Position numbers and translations under genes: made by a program
In this document: positions 48,181-60,633 of the stretch, in pieces
Layout: the number at the start of each line of letters is the position of its first letter
Position numbering within the stretch: the first letter of the stretch is position 1
Origin: Rhea pennata
Lineage: Eukaryota > Chordata > Aves > Rheiformes > Rheidae
NCBI RefSeq assembly: GCF_028389875.1
Contig: NC_084702.1
Location: 71,211,582-71,275,581, forward strand
Direction of reading: 5' to 3'
DNA: 64,000 nucleotides
Notes under the pieces: model-generated
Databases searched by the model: none
Seen by the model: only the letters and a program-made list of their open reading frames with translations
What the model was told of the DNA's origin: nothing

Positions 48181-51100
48181 GGAAGCCAAAGGCAAGTGCT
48201 CTCCCAGGGCTGGGCTTTAAGGGAGCTTAGGGGCCTGGCAGCCCAGCCTTGGTCCTCCAGGCAATGGGATGAAGGTGCCAGAGGAGAGCTGGGAAAGCCT
48301 CAGGGCTTGGCAAATGAAGGCAGTGCCTGTGGCTGCCGCAGAGGCAGCGCGGCCTAGCAGCAGAGCAGAGCAAACGGGCCAAGATCCCTGGGATCTGGCT
48401 CAGCCACCTGCTGCATGTGGCCTGGGCAAGTGCCAAACCTGTGATCCCCGTCTCCTGTTGCCTTCAGTTCTCTGCCATCCTGTTGGGGCCTGAGGAATCC
48501 ATGGTGTTGAGGCTTTCCTGGGAGAGACTGAATGCAAGCACTGTGAGAGAGAACTGCAGCGTCCAAGTGTCCCAGCCTCTGGTATATAGGGTGAATCCTT
48601 GGCCCCGACAGGCTGTGGGACGTCCAGCCAGCCCTGGGCAAACTGAGCAGGTCTCTGTACTGGTCGGATCCTGTCCACTAGCCTTCCCCTGCACTCAGAG
48701 AACATGAGGAGGATGGAAAAATTAATGATCCTTTCTAGGACAGAGAAGGATGAATGGATAGTTTTGTATTGAGTGATCATGGTATGTAGGAAGAGCTGGG
48801 ATGGGATGATGCACTGCAGGCCTGGGTGCACAGGGCGATGTTGCCTCTGAAAGGCCATCTGTGGTCTGGGCTTTGGCCCCACTGCATAACCTGTGGGAGT
48901 GTTTGAGGGGGTCGTGGAGGGCTGCTGCCCCCACCCAGGGTCCTGTTCTATGCTATTTTGTTTTTGTCTTCCCTTGCTGGTCACTGATGAGTTTAACTTC
49001 TTCAGATGGTGCTGTCCATCGCTCCTGGGGGCAGGTCCCTTACAGGCACGATGGATGTAGGCCCTGTAATGGTGCCACGGCAGTAAAGCCAAAGCCCCAT
49101 GTATTTAGGGTCAAACTTCCTGGAGCAGGTGCTTGGGATTCCCAACACAGGGTGATGTGGGCGTATTGCAATGGGAACTGAAATCTGTACCTGGTGTCTC
49201 TAACAAGTGGGGCGGTGATCAAATTCTCAAACCAAAACTGTCCCCACTGTTTTCAGTGTTGTGGCAAGTAGTTGTCCCTAAGGTCTATAGGGCTCTGTTG
49301 CCCAGGCCAGCTGCAGGTACCTGCTGTCCTCCTTTACTATATGCTTGGCTGGGAGGGATGGAGATTAACAGGCTCCAGCTTTCTCCAGAGATACCCTGGA
49401 GGTCTGGCCCTGCCCTGGGGCTGAGGCAGGCTGGCATGCTGCAGTGCATTGTGTTTGCAGCCTGTTCAGCCTGTCAGGTGAGAGGAGGAAGGGCTTGCAT
49501 GTGGTTGTGTGTCTTGTCTGCTTGCGGGAGACACCGTGCTGGGGTAGGACATGGAGTCCCTCTGCCAAGCCTGGCAGAATGGTTTCCCTCGTGCCATGGG
49601 TGACTGCTCCCTCTTCCCAGTCAGCTGCTTTGTGTGTCGCAGACTGCGAGTTCAGTTGTTGCAGATTAACCTCTGCCTCTGCTCCAAGTGGACTGGGTGA
49701 ATTGAGAGTGAGGGTGTCCTGTCCTCTCTTAGAAGCATTTGCCTTGTTGGCATCTCCATCAGGACCTGACGAAGACAGAGTGGCTGAGAGCTCCGTGACA
49801 GTGCTAGCTGAAATGGATAGGGGGAGGTTACAGGAGAGACAGCACTATCCGTGCTTGGTCTATCTCCTGTCTGGGCCATACTGGGCTGTGGCTAGTCAGC
49901 CTGTCCCTGTTGCACAGACCTTCCCATCCCTTCCTTGAAATGCAAAGCTTCACTCAGGCTTGCAGGGAGCTGTGTCCTCAAGGTAGTACCTCTCCAACAG
50001 AGGTGTTTCTGGCACTGAACGTCTGCCCAGATCCAAAGCGCCCAGATGCAAAGCATGACTAATTGCAGATTAATGCATTTCTTTCCCCTTTCGTCCTTCT
50101 CTGCGCAGAATCTGAATGGCTTATAGTGTTAGTGGAGGAGGTTTTGGGCTCCCCAGGATAAGGCAGAGACAAACAAATGAGAGAATTCAGCTGGGGTTTG
50201 GGGCAAATGAGGAGGAGACTGAGAGCAGTGGGGCTGTACCACTTAGGGAAGGGAAGGCAAGGGGGTCTCATTGCTGTTGGCAGCTGCCTGATGGGGATCT
50301 GGAGAGAAGCTGGCGCAAGGCTCTTCTGGGAAGTGTCCAGGGACAGGATATTACACAATGGCACAAGATGCATCAAGGGAAATTCCTTTCAGATTTTAGG
50401 AAAAATATTCCCCATGAGGCAGTCAAATCCCAGGGCAGGCCCAGATAAGGGGGCCAATCTTCAACTTTGGAGGTTTTCAGCCCTCGATAGGGCCAAGCCC
50501 TGAGCAACCTGCTCAAGGTTGGCCTCAGTCAGAACCAGATTGGACCAAGACCCCCACAAGATCCCTTTCTACTTGTGTTATTCCACAGATCTACAGTTCT
50601 CAGGACTGACCTGCCTCTAGGTGAGCAGAAAGCTCAGAGGTTTGTTCTGTTTATCCCCTTTGCTGTGTCTGGGCACAGCGTGCACCAGCCCTTCTGTCTG
50701 GGTCCATCTCTCATCCGTGTCGTACTAGCAGGGTTGGGGGACAGAGGCACTGCCTGAGCAGGATTGCCTGTCCTCATTGCTCTGCCTCTGCCTGTCTTAG
50801 CTGGAGCACCCTTCTCTCCAGAGGACTGTATTTTCCCCTACCTCCATGAATATGAAAAGTTTGGCTCTGACACAGAAACAGTAAAGCACAGGGCAATAAA
50901 CCATCCACCCTGCTCTGCTGGCAGTGTGGAGCTGTGATCTGCAGGGGATGTTCATGTTGCCAGGAGGCTAGAGAGGACGCTGGTCCCCAGCTCTCCAAGT
51001 GGAAGGGCTCCAGGTTTATATTCTCTGTGGTGCCTATCTCAGGTCTGGAGATAGTAGTGATCGGAGGAGAAGTCACTGGTAGCCTTTTTAAAGGCTCCAG

Positions 51101-51726
51101 CTGCCTGACCATCCCAAACAGATAGGGAGCAGATGGAGGCTGAGATGAGCCCAGAGGACTGTCTGGAAAGAATTACGTGCTCCCAGTATTTTCTATTTCT
51201 TTGCCAGCCTTTTATTCTCGTGGCTGCTCTTTTCTTGATCCTGTCCTTCTGCAAGGCTGAGGCTGGCAGCCTCATCAGCCTTGTCTTCAGAAACAGCTTC
51301 ATTCTGCAATTTATTGAATCTCCTGACTTTGACCCTAGTGTCTAATGCTCCAGAAGCCGGTGTCGGGTGTGCAAGTGCTAAAATGGGTTTTAGTGCTTGC
51401 CTCATCTCCTTTGCCAGAGTAACAAATAGGAGCAAATGGGCTTGTGTGTAGCCACAGATCCTGGGCACAGCTGACCTGCAGCAGTAGCTGCATGTACCTC
51501 CCTCCATATCAGGCATAGACTGGAAGGATGTCCCCAGTATTCAGACTTCCCAGACACTTTTGTATGGGTTTCCACTGTCTAGGAGGTTCCCATTGGCCTG
51601 TATTTGTCCTCAGATCCCTTCTCAAGTTGCTCATCTAGGCCTTTCCCTTGGACTCGTTGGTGTGGGGCTGCCGGTGGGATCAGAGAGCTGTGCTTTCTCC
51701 CTTCCTCCAGCTGCCTCTCCTTGCAG
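48181..51726. other. Intergenic DNA, no gene found
   Basis: GC-moderate sequence with many overlapping open frames and no recognisable protein family. A 70-codon plus-strand frame at 51133-51345 encodes a hydrophobic stretch (FLFLCQPFILVAALFLILSF) but has no clear splice or promoter context. Confidence 0.4.
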
Positions 51727-51869
51727 TCCAGGTGTTACTCAATACTGCCCTGGGCGCTGTTGCATTACTTGGATATCTCTGTTACAACACTCGCCTGCAT
51801 CGAGAGCAGCGGGGGTCTGGTGGTCTGAGCAAAGAGGCCCCTGAGGTCCATTCCCAGCTCCACGGATAA
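51727..51869 (+). other. Candidate terminal exon of a small single-pass membrane protein
   Basis: A strong acceptor (CTGCCTCTCCTTGCAG ending at 51726) opens a frame that starts after two bases of a split codon and runs 46 residues to TAA at 51867. It encodes one hydrophobic segment (VLLNTALGAVALLGYLCY) followed by a basic flank (NTRLHREQRG) and a polar tail. This is the layout of a type I or tail-anchored membrane segment with a short cytosolic end. No upstream partner exon was found with confidence, no polyadenylation signal follows closely, and I do not recognise the family. Confidence 0.25.
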
Positions 51870-51983
51870 ATCACTGTGTGGCTTGGGACTAGTCGATTCC
51901 TTGTGTTCTCAGGAGAGCTGTCAGGGCTTTTGTGGGCTCTGTCTCCCTGTGAATGTCAGAGCTGGTGGGTCTGTGTCCCTTGT

Positions 51984-52006
51984 AGTTGCCATAAGGGTTT
52001 AAGTGG

Positions 52007-52038
<32 letters not shown>

Positions 52039-52051
52039 GCCCAGTTGCCAT
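51984..52051 (-). mobile_element. Poly(T) micro-insertion flanked by 9 bp direct repeats
   Basis: AGTTGCCAT occurs at 51984-51992 and again at 52043-52051. Between them lie 50 bases: 15 unique bases, an uninterrupted run of 30 T (52008-52037) and GGCCC. A homopolymer tail bounded by a short direct repeat is the signature of LINE-driven reverse transcription with target-site duplication. Here the tail is A on the minus strand and almost none of the source RNA is retained. The perfect T30 suggests youth or ongoing slippage. The repeat is short enough that coincidence remains possible. Confidence 0.55.
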
Positions 52052-54759
52052 GGTAAAGCTGGTTTCTGAGATCTCTGAGCTTTGTGAATTCCTGCTGAAG
52101 GTGTGCAACAAAACATGGCCTGCAACAGCAACAAGGAAGTCGTCTTGTTTTGTAGGGGCTCATGCAGGAGCTTGTGTCTTACACAGGAAGGTTGTCTGGG
52201 GATGCAGCTGTGTCTTGAACCCACCCCTGTTCCTTATCGCTTCCGCAAAGACAGAGGATGCTGATACATCAGCATACCCTGCACTGTGTGGTCCGTGCAG
52301 GCTGCACCTGCCTGATAGTCCCAAGGGCAGGTCCCTTGCGGCCTCTGTCTCACATGAGACACTGGTTGGGCCTTGGCTTCCTGAATGCTGCCATCTCCAT
52401 GCAACATCTGAGTGTCAGGACCTATGGGCACCCCAGCTATGTTGCTGCACGGAGCCCTGGGCTGCTATTCCAGAGCCCTGCTTTAGCTATAGGGTGATGG
52501 TGAGTGTGCAGGGCAGAGGGCTTTGCTGTCTGCAAGACCCCGGGGCAATTTGGAGCATGTGGACCAATATGCTTGCTGGTTCCAAGGAGTGAAGTAGGAG
52601 CTGGTGCAGCACTGCTGGGCCTTGCATCCTGCTGCCCTGCATGGGCCTGTGGCTTGAGTATGCCTCCTGGGCTGGAGTTGGAGAGAATATTTCCTCAGCC
52701 CCCCTTGTTTGCCTTTGATGCTAGCATAGGCAGCAGTGTGAGTGTTCAGGTGACAATTATGACCTCTTTTCCTGATGCCTCAACAGATCTCTTCCCTCTC
52801 CCTTCCTTCAGGCTTACTGGTAGGAGAAACCATGCCTTTATCTCACAAGGTACAGGACACTGATGGTAGAAATACCCCTTCTCTGTGAACACTTTACAGT
52901 CAAGCAAGTATAGAGCCCAAATACTTACCCAGCCTGTATCACCACTTTGGCTTTTACTAGACTTGAAGCATTTTAAATCGCAGCTGGGAAGGGGCAAATC
53001 AGATGGGTGTGCATGCATATGTATATCCTCCCCCCATGCCATGCAGATATCTAGCATGGGGAATGGAAAAGATACTGAATGTTGCCACGGCTGCTACAGC
53101 CTTATCTGCAGGCTGCAGCTTTGAAATGCGGAGCCAGAGGCCCGAGTGCCTGTGCCCAAGCACCACCCTTGGAGCGCTCTTACAGTAAAAGGAAGTATAT
53201 CGCAAGAAGGGTTGCAGTACAAATGGACAGTTCCCACGGGGTAAATGCTGCATACACAATCCTTGCTGCCCTTCTCACCACAGGCACTCAACCTGTTCCC
53301 TCTTCCAGTGCTCAGCTTTGAGGCCTGCATGTCAAGAGCTGCTTCAGGTAATGCAGCATCCCTGGGACCTTCTCCACTGCTCTGCAGTGACCGTATGATA
53401 GTTTAGGGGATGTTGGAAGGATGATGTTCCTGTGACTTTCCCACATGGGTATCGGGACTCCTTGGTGAGTCTCACATGAGTTGTGTGCAAAGAGGGCTGG
53501 CAAGGCTGTAAGTAGGTGAGCAGCAGTCAGGGATGGAGAAGACTAGGGTAAGTTATGGTATTTGCAGCAGTGATCAGAAGGGGACAGAGCACAGGTGAAG
53601 AGCTGGGGACTTTGGGGATGTGCATGGGGTGCACGTGAACAGGGCAGGATCTGGTGGTTTTGGAGGGCAGGGGTTGGGGTGGGAGTGAGGAAGAGCACGC
53701 TTTAGGGGACACTGAGCCAATCTGCCATGAGAAGGATGTGGGGAAGCTGAAGGTCTGTGTAACTGGGCTCAGTGTGGATGATTACAGGGAGTCAGGGCAT
53801 GGAAGGGACTGGAAGGAGCTGGCTTGGTAAGGAAGGATGATGGGGCTCTGACTGGCTGTGACTGGTGGTGAGTAGGCAGGAGGAGGGTGTTGAACTAGGA
53901 AGCAGAGGGGAGAAAGCAGAGGTCCCATCACCACCAGCTGTTCAGATTGCCGTGCTGTCGTCTCCCAGCACTCGAAGCACAAGCCCCTTCACAGGCTTGC
54001 AAGGTGCAGGGGTCCCCTCTGCACCTCTGTTGCCCAGAGCATCCTGTCAGGGCCCACATTTCTGTACCCAGCTCGCAGCAATGACAAGTGGCCCGTTCGC
54101 GCTGCGCGGTTAGATCATGCTTCCTGCAGCAAACAGCCTGGGACAGGAGCTGATGGGATGTGAGCTAACAGTAAGTGATCTGTCTTTCCACTGTGGTTGA
54201 GTTAAACAGGTCAGGATCGAGTTCCCCAGGGCTTCTAATACAGCCAGTAACCCCAGGGCATTATTCCTCTTCTTGGGACATGAGATATGCAAGCTAAAAG
54301 AGCTGTTACTCCTAACATTTGTACAGCACCTACTACAGTGGGGGTCTGATCTTGCTTGGGCCTAGGGGTTACAAATGTGCTTATTGAACTTTCAGCACGA
54401 TAGCATGAAGGAGCCCTAGTTGCAGCCGGGAAGCCCAGGCATTGCTCAGGCATAGAGCAGAAGCGGTCCCTGCCCCTCCATCAGGACCGATCAGGCTTCT
54501 TGTGGCCGTCCGGTGACTGGGCGCTTACCCACGTGACTCTGTAATTGCTGACGTTGGAAAATTTTCCATCGGTTCCAGTTGGCACCGAGGTCTGGAACGA
54601 GCAGCAAGTCTGCGTGGTTGTCTGGCAGCTGGGCCCCGGGCTCCTCTAACTGCCACCTCCAGAGATCGGCAGAAAACTGTAATGGAGCCTGCGGACGTGT
54701 CTCTGCGCGTGGATGACTAGGGGCTTGTTTTTGCTGCAAAGCGAGCTGTGGGCTCCTTC
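52052..54759. other. Intergenic DNA, no gene found
   Basis: No convincing exon, repeat or RNA gene was seen. Long open frames near 51876-52592 (238 codons, spanning the T-run as poly-Phe) and others are attributed to base composition. Confidence 0.4.
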
Positions 54760-55640
54760 TTCGTTGCCCCAGGGTAACTATCGCAGCCGCACTCCTGCAG
54801 GGAAGGCGGCGAGGCTGCTGTGCTACTGCAAGGTCAACTCCAGAGAGCGCACGGCGTTGAGCTCCGCAAATTTGCCGTGCCGTAAAACTCGCACGCGTGG
54901 TGTTGGCCGCGCTTTCCCCTCGGGAGCGGTGGCACGCAGTAGTTACCCCGAGGTGAAAAGACACAGCTCTTTATGAAGCGAAGCAAGCCCGGAGGAATTT
55001 TCCCCTTGTGGCCAGCTGTTGTCCTGGGCCTGGCTTGCGTCCTCCAGCACTTCCCACTCGGCGTCTCCTCGGGGAGGGGACCGGGGGCCAGCCCACCCTC
55101 CGGACTCCCTTCGACGGGTAAGTGGGTGCCACCTCGGGCTCGCTGGGGTAAGTGGCCGTGGTGGAGCCCAGCAGCATCCTGTTGTCTCTGCAGGGATCCT
55201 CTTGGGCAGCAGAGTTTTCCCCACCCCCAGCTCTGCCGCTGCCTCTTTGTTTTCTGGCAGAAGCCTCCGTGCCTTTTCATTGCCGTTGAGGCGCGGAGCA
55301 GGAGCCTACATGTGCCGTGTGCGTGTCTCGCCGGGAACGTGATGCGGGCTGGCGAGCCTGCCGGGCTGCGCGTCTCCCTCGCGGGGCTGCGGAGGCCAGC
55401 TGGCAGCTCGGGGGGCTCCTTTCCGTGGGCTGTTCCTCCGCTCGAGCAGGGCTTTGAGGCTGCTGCTTTCCTCTGATAAACCCTCTTTTACACTGGCAGC
55501 GTTTCTGCACCTTGCCACAAGTGGAGTAAGTTGGATGGGAAGGGGACAGTTCTCGAGCTGGGCTCTGCTCGGGGCTCGGGCTCGCCGCTGCGGTTCTCTC
55601 GTGCCGTCACTCCTGCTGAGAAGATACCTGAGATTAGAGC
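54760..55640 (+). promoter_or_regulatory. CpG-richer stretch, candidate ATOSB promoter region
   Basis: CpG density is clearly above the flanks, with local peaks at about 54780-54960, 55040-55140, 55310-55460 and 55560-55620, though weaker than the islands at 5.9 and 28.8 kb. No TATA or well-placed CCAAT box was found. It lies 6-7 kb upstream of the first ATOSB coding exon on the correct side, at a distance plausible for a non-coding first exon. The alternative is that ATOSB starts at the 28.8 kb island and this stretch is an internal enhancer or merely GC-rich. Confidence 0.35.
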
Positions 55641-58600
55641 AGAGCAAAGGAATATGGGGGGGGGGGTGGAGGGGGAAGACTGCGGCTTGGGATACAGCAG
55701 TGGCTAAGGATTGCTTGTGCTGTGCCTGCCTCTCTGTGTATTTGATCTCTTGACTTCCAGCGGGGACTGAATTCCTGTGCTGGATTTTGGGCTCGGCTCT
55801 TGTGAAAGGATCCAATTATTTCAGAGCTTTGAGCATCTCCATTTGCTGCCCATATTTGCAGCGCCCGGGTCTGCGCCGGCTGGAATTCCAAGTGATTAAC
55901 GTGACTGTGACATCCCTCCTAGGGGTGTTATCTTTGCTCGCTGTCCCCCACCGCCCCCCTCTTCCTCCTCCAGCAGCGAGCGAGCGAGACAGGCAGGCAG
56001 AGACAAAGGTCTGTCCTCAACCTGGGCTGTCCTCCCCGTGAGCGGCTGCTGCATGGGATTTCCCCGCTCTGCATGCTGCAGGTTTCGGGGGCTCCTGATT
56101 AACGTCTGAGCCGGGAGGCTGCAGGCTGTGTCGCTGAGGTTTGAGCCTGCTGGGCTGGGTGGGCAGGGGGTGCTGCCGGCTTTGGAGAGCCAGCTGATTG
56201 TCCTGACGGATTTTAAGCTGCTTTTCGTTCTTTGACTGTGCTTTTCTGGGAAGAGGGGCAACGGTGCATGGAGGGGAGGTTAGCATGGGGGCCATGGCGG
56301 GGGTGGACGTGGGGGAAAGCCATACACAGGTGGCTGCTGTGTAGTAGGATCTGCCTGCAGACCCTGCGAGCCCCCCTTCCTAGCTGCAGGCTATTGTCAG
56401 CGTCTCTGTTTGCATGCGAGGCACCAAGGCAAGGTGTGCAGAGGTGATGTACGCGGGGTGTCAGACAGAGCGAGGGGTGAGCTGCTGGGCCAGCAGCTCT
56501 GCTCTGGCCTCCCAAGCTGCCAGGAGAGATTTCATTGTGTTGTCCCAGGTCAGCCGAGCGGAAGGGCTCAGTCCCCACGTAGCCTCCTATAGCACCTTGC
56601 ATGTGGGCCTGGGGCTGGGAAGGCACCGTGCACTTCTGGGCAGATCTCAGCCTGCAGGGAGGCCGAGGAGCTGATGGGGATCCTGGTCACTCTGGAGCCT
56701 GCTGGAGCTGTGGCGAGGCTCCCTGTGGGGAGGCCTGCTGGGCTCGGGGCTTCTGCACCCTGCTTCGGTGCGCCCAGACAGTGTCCCCTCCTGCGGGCTG
56801 GGAGGAAGGGCTGCAGCAGCACCTCCCTGACAGAGGTGCTGCCGGGTAGAGGGAAGTGAGGGGTTTGTCTCTGTGGAAGCTGTCTGATGATTTCTAGGAG
56901 CTTGCAGCTTCTAACATGGGCACTCCCTCTTGCCCCATCCTTCCCTTCTGGGCTTGGGCTTCCTCCCTGTTATCTGCATGGGGGCCAGCACTGAGCAAGG
57001 CTCTGCAGCTGCATGATCTGGTACAGCAGGAGGCTTCCTTCTGAAGAACGCCTGAGAGCTGCACTTGCCTCTGCAGTGGGGCAGGGATGTGCCGTCTCTT
57101 TACATCATTTTTTTCCTCCTCTCCCTTGTTTCCACCAAGTATGGGCTCCTTCTGTGACCCAAAGACCAGGGGACAGCAGAGGCATGTCTACTCCTTTCAT
57201 CTCTCCCTTCAGGTACAGTGTACTGCTGGAGCATCTCCCTCACTGGTTTCTCCATAGGATTGCCATCTCTCCTATGGACAGTGCTATAAGTGGTTCCTCT
57301 CTCTCTCTCCTGACTACAGTATTACAGTATACTTGGTCTTGCAGGCCATGGAGAAACCATTCTGTGATGGCAGCATTGCTGCTGATGCTGCCATTCTCCA
57401 GGGGTGCGATGGAAACTTTCTGCCGGCTTTTCAAGCTCAGCTCTTGACACGTGCCAGGGAGTTTGTGGTTTTACTCTTATGCTAGCTAGATTTCTCCTAT
57501 TAATTTTTTTTCCTTGCTTCAGGTAGGACTGATGGAGCCGTGGCTTATCTTCCAAGTAGACAGAGTTTCCAACAGTTTCTGCTGTGTCTTCTCTTACTTT
57601 GTGCTCTGCTTGTACCAAGACTAATCCTTTGCCTTCTTGTAATGACTGCTCCTCCCTTTCCTTGCTCTGTGGCTCCTGCATCGCCCTCCAGTGAAGCTGG
57701 GAAGGTTTGGTCTCCTAAGCACTTCCCAGGAGAGGGAGCAGGAGAAAGGGAGGCAATGAAGGTCAGTTCAGGGATTCCTTCCATGTGGTCTGAATGGTGC
57801 AAGGACTTCTCTTGGTGCTGCTGATCCCCATGCGTGGCTACCTGCTCCAGGTAGCAGGGCTCAGACCACAGTCTTTTGTGCCTCAACTTGCTGGCAGTGC
57901 TGCTTTGGGAGAACTGTGTGGATTCCCACTGTGTAGGCTTGGCCCCTTTGGACGTAGCACTCCCCCTCCTCCTTGTGCCAGTGTTGCACTCGTAGCCCTG
58001 CCAAGCTCCCCTTTCCAAAGGTTCTGCCTGTCCTTTGATGTGGTGCAGTACAGTTAAAATGGGAACAGATCCCTTTGCAGGTTGGAGCCTTTGGCTGCAG
58101 CCCAGTGTGCAGTACAGCTGCTGCATTGCCCAGCTGGGGTCCCTTCCTCACCTGCCATCCCGCTCTCATGCCACGAGATTGAGGCCATGTTCTGTTTATT
58201 CTGTGTCCCCCTGATGTGCTAGTAGGAATGAAGCTAACAGGTAATCCAGATCCCTGACCCTCAGTCCTGGCTGTGCCATCCTGTATCAGGGTCATACACC
58301 CTGGATGTGTCAGGGTCTGGTAGTTCAGTGTCCCCAGGGTGGTAGAACAGTGTCTCTGCCCCAGCCCCTGGGACATGCTTCCTCCCTGCTGTTTCTTTGG
58401 TACCATGGGCATCCTGGCTGTTGAAGTGTAGCGCCCTTTCTCCAAGCCTAGGTGGGTGAGATGCAGAGAGAAAATCTGCATCTAATATAGCTGTGGAGCC
58501 AGATGCTAGGAGACCTTGGAGAAAAGACAGCAGGTATGTGTTTCTGGTGGCACTGCAGTGCTGTAGGAGGGAATTCCTCCTTCCTCATCATGGTGCTCCT

Positions 58601-59737
58601 TGTCTTAGGCTGCCAGGCAGCCCTGCAAGGGGATGTGCAAGGCTGTTCCTCACAGGCTGTACTTGTAGACAGAGGGAACTCCTTTGGACTAAGGTGGGAA
58701 CCCTGCCACTTCTTGTGCATGATGCCTTGGGCAACAGTGTCCAGTCTGGCAAAATGGAGTGGAGTTCCTCGTGTAAGTTGTGGGCGCTACTGGCTAGTGC
58801 TGGCATCACTGGTGACTGGTGTTGAAATCTGAGCTGGGACAGGTCTGTGAAGTCAGTGTGTCAGCCTCACCTGATAGACCCGTTCTGAAATGCAGCTGCC
58901 TCTGGGGAGCAAATGGATCAGCCCACCCATATGAGGACTTAGGAAGGGATGTGACCACAGAGGAACATGGGAAGGAGAAAGAATTGACACAGGTTGAAGC
59001 TGCAGATTTCTTCTGGCATGGACACAGGCAGGAAGGATGTGGCTTTCTCCAGCCGTGCCATGCTGACTCTTTTGCTGCCAGTCGCTGACTATACTTCCCA
59101 GCAGTCAACTGTGCTGTGCAGTTCATGGTACAAATCTCTCCCAGGGATGGAGAAGGGAAGCAGCTGCGTGGTGTAAGAGTTCTCCACCTGCCAGGCAGGC
59201 AGAGCATGGTGAGTTAGCACCTCCACATCCTCCCGCTGCCCACAGCTGTGGGCATTCACCTGCTCCATAACGTGCCTTCTTGCAAGCCCTGTGCAGGGTG
59301 CCAGGAGGAGCTGTTTTTACAAAGAGCTGTTGTTGAAGCTTGAGATCAGACATTTGATGTGCTATGGTGTGGATTTGCCTCGCTGCGAGTGCTCCCAGGG
59401 AGCTAGCATACCACTTCTCTGTCCTGGCTGATCCCTAGCGATGCCCTTGCCTTGGTGCTCCTGGCAGTGGCTCTCGGGCTGGCCTGCTCTTGGAGACTGG
59501 CTGCGAGTGCCTATTAATTACAGATGCCATCGGAAATCTAATGAAAGACAGTCCGTTTTGTGGGGCAGCCAAGGTCAGCCCTGGTGCTGCACTGAGCACT
59601 GCCAGGGGCCTGTTGACACTAGGACTCCAACTGGAAAAACTTTGGGTTGCAGAATTTGCCATAGCATTGTGCTCACTATGAAGGTGTCACATCACAGGCT
59701 GAAATCTGGGCTGACTCTCCTCCTTGCCCTCCCCCAG
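55641..59737 (+). other. Probable ATOSB 5' leader intron sequence
   Basis: No coding exon is recognisable. The stretch contains a run of ten G (about 55657-55666), a short GCGA repeat (about 55975-55986) and several 100-200 codon frames on both strands with no family resemblance. Its assignment to ATOSB depends on where that gene begins. Confidence 0.3.
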
Positions 59738-59850
59738 GCATCAAAGGTACAGTGCGGGTGGATTATGACCACAGGGAAGCCGTGGCTGTGCCCAGGAAGC
59801 TGTGTTGCATCTGCAAATCTCCTTCATACATCAAGGGCACCTTTGAGCAG
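59738..59850 (+). other. Candidate ATOSB 5' leader exon, or small coding exon
   Basis: The acceptor is excellent (CTCCTCCTTGCCCTCCCCCAG ending at 59737), and the donor CAG|GTGAGT at 59850/59851 is near consensus. The 113-base interval is open in one frame (after two bases of a split codon) with a well-formed product including RVDYDHREAVAVPRKLCCIC and ending in phase 0. It could be an exon of an unknown upstream gene. The simpler reading is a leader exon of ATOSB, because it lies 2.1 kb upstream on the same strand and the ATOSB frame is closed by upstream stops. It is 37 codons, so open frame alone is weak evidence. Confidence 0.4.
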
Positions 59851-60431
59851 GTGAGTGCTGTGCACATGAAAGGACTGCGGTCTTTGCTCTGGGGGAAGCT
59901 TATGGGGGGCCATCATGGCTCAGGGCTGTCAAGCTCCGTGTTTCTGCCTTCCTGCCAGACATCATTTATTAGAGAAAGGAAATTGCAAGCTCTTCTCCTT
60001 GTCTGTAGGGCCACAAAGTGACATGTGCTGTGGGTAAAAGGGCTGGGACATGAGACAGTCTGGACGTGAGACCAGTGGCCTGAGGAGGCTGGTGATCTGC
60101 AGCATCTTGGAAAACAAGCTATGAAATGGTCACCAAAAATAAATAGGAATCTGTCCAAATGCACAGGTTTTCATGAAGGTAAACAAGAAGAAATACAAGA
60201 AAGGAACGAGAATTCACAGCTTAGCTTGAAGTATTTATGGCTTAAGTAGAAATAGTGTTGACCATACTGCCTGAGATGACCTATAGGTGTATGTGGTCTT
60301 TGGATTTGGGAGGCTGAGAGGGGCTAAATATGAATACTGCCTTCTCTGCCTGTGTGACACCATAGGCAACTGGTACGTTCCTGCCTTTCTCTTGATGAGC
60401 TCCTGAATCTTCCTCTCTTCTTCCCTGTCAG

Positions 60432-60633
60432 AGCTGCTGTGGAGACCGAAGAGCTGGAGAGGACAGTGCAGAGGTTTGGAGGCACACCGTGATGGTGGGA
60501 GCCATTCCACGGCAGCCACGCTGCTTCTGGGGGGTGCACGGCTGGCAGGCGTCTTCAGCTAGTTGTGCCAACGACTGTCTGCTGCAGGGCTGGGAGCCTC
60601 ATCTGGAGCAGAGTGGAGTTTGGCTGCAGAGGG
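60432..60633 (+). other. Candidate ATOSB 5' leader exon
   Basis: A very strong acceptor (TTCCTCTCTTCTTCCCTGTCAG ending at 60431; its last 20 bases are nearly all pyrimidine) and the donor AGAGGG|GTGAGT at 60633/60634 enclose 202 bases. Continuing in phase from the 59738-59850 interval, the frame stays open through the whole exon (67 more codons, Cys/Trp-rich). It closes soon after when joined to the next exon at 61795 (TAA within a few codons). So the chain of exons could be leader sequence with a long upstream ORF, not an N-terminal extension of ATOSB. Confidence 0.4.

Noticed and set aside
51876..52592. 238-codon plus-strand frame containing poly-Phe
   Set aside because: It reads straight through the T30 tract, which is an insertion. 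The flanks show no coding character.
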